DNA of 64,000 nucleotides from Paenibacillus sp. JCM 10914 (GTDB lineage: Bacteria; Bacillota; Bacilli; Paenibacillales; Paenibacillaceae). Both the position numbers and the translations under genes were made by a program. Position 1 is the stretch's first letter. Each line of letters begins with the position of its first letter. Below the pieces are notes generated by a model, which was not told the DNA's origin, ran no database searches, and saw only the letters and a list, made by a program, of their open reading frames with translations. The DNA lies in NCBI RefSeq assembly GCF_001315105.1, contig NZ_BAZR01000006.1, positions 183,760-247,759 on the forward strand. The letters are read 5' to 3'. Positions 61,887 through 64,000 of this stretch are shown here, piece by piece.

Positions 61887-62164
61887 TCCGTAGCGAGCAT
61901 ATTAAGCAAGGGGTGCGTTTATTCGCGGTCAAGGGTGTCAAAATCTTGGGACGATCGGCTGAATTATCTATTCACGACACAACCACTGGCAATGAAAAAC
62001 CTCGACCTATTTCTGGAAGACGCATCCGAACGTGAACATTCTCTTGCTGAACAATCAGTTGCATGAAGTACTGCTGCTCCAGAGTCTGTTCAATGTGAAT
62101 ATCATCATGTCCGGTTCGATACGAGCGTTGTCTGCGTGCCAGGGCAATGGCGGTTGCTTAAACG

Positions 62165-62242
62165 CAAAAGGATGCATATGTGCATGTATTTTCGTGTGAA
62201 TCTATCTCTTTGGAGGAAAAAGATGCGTATCTGCATGCTTTT
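62165..62242. repeat. Pair of related ATGCA hairpins
   Basis: ATGCA-TATG-TGCAT (62172-62185) and ATGC-GTATC-TGCAT (62223-62236), each preceded by an A run and followed by T-rich sequence. Confidence 0.5.
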
Positions 62243-62279
62243 ATCCCGGTTCCTTCTTGTTCGCTCTGATGTGATATAA

Positions 62280-62355
62280 AAAGCCTGCACTTTTGCAGGC
62301 TTTGTTTGCATATTGTCGCTTGTACCCATTAAAGCCTGCATATTTGCAGGCTTTT
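62280..62355. repeat. Two copies of one terminator-like hairpin
   Basis: The stem AAAGCCTGCA/TGCAGGCTTT occurs at 62280-62303 (loop CTTT) and at 62331-62354 (loop TATT), 51 bases apart. Each is followed by T-rich DNA. Confidence 0.75.
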
Positions 62356-62379
62356 CTTGCTTCAAGCACAATAAGCCAA

Positions 62380-62437
62380 AGATGCCCTGAATCGCACCGT
62401 GCGACAAAAAGCAGTGCGCACGGTGTACAGGGCATCT
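62380..62437. repeat. 58-base near-perfect palindrome
   Basis: AGATGCCCTG/CAGGGCATCT outer arms and CACCGTGCG/CGCACGGTG inner arms, with a 13-base loop. It lies about 58 bases from the stop of the minus-strand oxidoreductase and may be its terminator or a small repeated element. Confidence 0.7.
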
Positions 62438-62494
62438 CGCGAGATTTAAGATAATGGGATAAGCTTTCTTTGGATATTTCTTGTCTTGATTCGG

Positions 62495-63382
62495 CTATAC
62501 CCCGGAATAAGCCATGAAGCCGCCATCCACGGGAATCATGGTACCTGTGACGAACCCGGACGTCTGGCTGTCCACGAGCCAGAGCAGGGTGCCAAGCAAA
62601 TCCTCAGGCACGCCGAACCGTCTCATGGGCGTATGGGAGATGATCTTATGAGAACGTTCAGTAAGGGAACCGTCGCTGTTCGTCAGCAAGTTGCGATTCT
62701 GTTCGGTCAGGAAGAACCCGGGAGCAATCGCATTGACGCGGATGCCGGATTCCGCGAGATGAACGGACAACCATTGCGTGAAATTGTTAATGGCCGCCTT
62801 AGCGGCACTGTACGCCGGTACCTTGGTCATCGGACTTGGTGCGCTCATGGACGAAACATTGAGTACAACCGCACCAGGGCGCTCCATCATGCCTTCTGCG
62901 AAGATCTGAGTCGGAATCAGAGTCCCGATAAAGTTAAGGTCGAACACGCTGCGGAAACCGGGGACACTAAGCCCGAAGAAGGTTGTAATATCCTCTTGGC
63001 CGGCATCCTCTGCACGATAGATCTCGTTGGTTGTATTGGCGTCCTTACGATTGCCGCCAGCGCCATTGATTAGAATATCGCACCGGCCGAAGGCCGCTCG
63101 AACGGAGGATTCAGCCTGACGTACACTCTCAACATCGGTGACATCGCAGGAAACGGCGATGGCCGTACCACCGGCAGCGACAATCTCATCGGCCACCTGC
63201 TGTCCTTTCTGGACCGTACGGTTTAAGACAGCGACCTTAGCGCCCTGGCGCCCAAGCTCAAGCGCCATCGCGCGGCATAATACACCGGACCCGCCGGTAA
63301 TGACGACGGTCTTGCCGTTTAGCGCCGGGTGCAGTGGAAGGGGTGCCAGCGCTATATCCGTTGGTTGACTTAAATCGTTCAT
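62495..63382 (-). CDS. SDR family mannonate oxidoreductase-like protein
   Basis: 295 residues from the ATG at 63382 (AAGGAGG upstream). A short-chain dehydrogenase with [18 protein letters not shown], catalytic Ser in NVSSMS and YSAAK. The C-terminal [17 protein letters not shown] matches the SDR enzymes annotated as D-mannonate oxidoreductase in Bacilli (YjmF type). It overlaps the uxuA stop codon (ATGA). It would interconvert fructuronate and mannonate, replacing the unrelated UxuB of E. coli. Identification relies heavily on the uxuA linkage. Confidence 0.85.
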   Translation of the reverse strand: MNDLSQPTDIALAPLPLHPALNGKTVVITGGSGVLCRAMALELGRQGAKVAVLNRTVQKGQQVADEIVAAGGTAIAVSCDVTDVESVRQAESSVRAAFGRCDILINGAGGNRKDANTTNEIYRAEDAGQEDITTFFGLSVPGFRSVFDLNFIGTLIPTQIFAEGMMERPGAVVLNVSSMSAPSPMTKVPAYSAAKAAINNFTQWLSVHLAESGIRVNAIAPGFFLTEQNRNLLTNSDGSLTERSHKIISHTPMRRFGVPEDLLGTLLWLVDSQTSGFVTGTMIPVDGGFMAYSGV

Positions 63383-64000
63383 TGAACAGCCTCCTTCAGC
63401 TGCGAGGGGGCAGCAGCGCTTCGCTTGTATGCATCCCATAGTCCCCATAGATACATTATTCCTAAAGCACGATCATAGAGGCCGTATCCCGGCCGACATT
63501 CTTCGCCCCAGATGTGACGACCGTGATCGGGTCGGGTATAACCGGTGTATCCGTTCTCGTGATAGGCCTGGACAACGCCCTCGATATCGACCGTACCGTC
63601 TTGCGTGCGATGGGAAGTCTCGATAAAGTCCCCATTCTCGAACACCTTTACGTTGCGAATATGCGTGAACGGAATCCGATCATGGAATTCATGGATCATA
63701 GCCACGATATCATTGCTCGGATTAGCTCCGAGCGAGCCGCTGCACAGCGTGACACTGTTAGCCGGGCTATCGTACAAGCTTAAGAACCGGCGAATGTTAT
63801 CCTGACTCGTAATTACGCGCGGCAAGCCGAAGATCGGCCAAGGCGGATCATCCGGATGAATCGCCATCCGAATGCCGTTCTTCTCGGCGGCAGGAATGAC
63901 TTTGCTCAGGAAATATTCGAGATTGTCCCACAGATCCTCCTCGGATACGTTGCGGTATGCGTCGAACAAGGAGGTCAGATGACGCCAGACGCTGCTCGGG
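63379..64000 (-). CDS. uxuA: Mannonate dehydratase (5' end outside window)
   Basis: About 207 C-terminal residues are visible; the frame is open to the window edge. Conserved UxuA segments include [39 protein letters not shown] and [13 protein letters not shown], which carry the metal-binding and catalytic residues. The enzyme converts D-mannonate to 2-keto-3-deoxygluconate in glucuronate breakdown. It is translationally coupled to the SDR gene. Other uronate genes are probably upstream, beyond the window. Confidence 0.93.
   Translation of the reverse strand, partial: PSSVWRHLTSLFDAYRNVSEEDLWDNLEYFLSKVIPAAEKNGIRMAIHPDDPPWPIFGLPRVITSQDNIRRFLSLYDSPANSVTLCSGSLGANPSNDIVAMIHEFHDRIPFTHIRNVKVFENGDFIETSHRTQDGTVDIEGVVQAYHENGYTGYTRPDHGRHIWGEECRPGYGLYDRALGIMYLWGLWDAYKRSAAAPSQLKEAVQ

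Larger units (their letters stand above)
61887..62494. other. Hairpin-rich intergenic region of 608 bases
   Basis: No complete gene. The first 270 bases contain short open stretches in two plus-strand frames that could be a decayed gene, but none is identifiable. The second half holds four small hairpins and one 58-base near-perfect palindrome, listed separately. It lies between convergent operons, so tandem terminators are one explanation. Confidence 0.6.

Noticed and set aside
62280..62355. CRISPR-like repeat pair
   Set aside because: Only two copies, each a self-complementary terminator-like hairpin; no array spacing and no cas genes in the window.
62105..62407. 100-codon minus-strand ORF across the hairpin array
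   Set aside because: It is built largely from the repeated hairpin sequences, has no ribosome site and no protein-like pattern.

Overview
The window looks like chromosomal DNA of a low-to-mid-GC Firmicute, most likely Paenibacillus or a close relative. This is inference from gene content: LplB/YtcP-type sugar ABC systems, a Bce-type module, T-box leaders, Fur boxes, an ECF41 sigma factor, strong AGGAGG ribosome sites and frequent TTG/GTG starts. No rRNA, tRNA, CRISPR array, transposase or phage gene was seen.

Layout. 1-1317: end of an amidase-like protein and two small secreted proteins. 1391-5902 (minus): a complete Bce-type peptide-antibiotic sensing and detoxification module (regulator, kinase, ATPase, frameshifted permease) with a BceR-type operator. 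6016-10712: EamA transporter, an HTH-peptide deformylase fusion under a palindromic operator, a ring-cleaving dioxygenase behind an MhqR-like operator, and a BCCT transporter. 10904-19178: an iron region with a FecE-type ATPase, a YcgT-type flavoprotein, two frameshifted FecCD permeases and a binding lipoprotein. Fur boxes lie in front of three transcription units. 19328-30127: T-box-controlled trpS, an ECF sigma/DUF1835 fusion, SDR and MerR genes, a phosphotransferase, an SgrR-like regulator divergent from an MFS exporter, and a frameshifted YhfA-like permease. 30310-30607: a small type I toxin-antitoxin candidate. 30649-37858: an alpha-mannoside-type locus (GH92 enzyme, GntR/LacI hybrid regulator, ABC importer) with two copies of one operator. 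38011-48851: mixed metabolic and regulatory genes, including rlmN and a membrane-anchored DEDDh exonuclease-like protein. 48856-52122: a T-box (apparent Ile specifier) ahead of a GNAT gene, then LysR and ilvE. 52279-57962: AraC, BadF-type sugar kinase and GH4 glycosidase, then an oxidoreductase/ECF41 pair with an ECF41-type promoter. 58331-64000: a second sugar ABC importer, a hairpin-rich gap, and a convergent mannonate oxidoreductase-uxuA pair cut by the window end.

Five long conserved genes, all between 1.4 and 36 kb, are each broken by what looks like one missing base. This is either a sequence-quality problem or unusual gene decay, and it affects any functional reading of those systems.

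The most interesting items are the ECF41 promoter/oxidoreductase pair, the toxin-antisense locus, the exonuclease-membrane fusion, the T-box ahead of an acetyltransferase, two in-frame fusions that keep an internal ribosome site and start codon, and the hairpin array near 62.2-62.4 kb.
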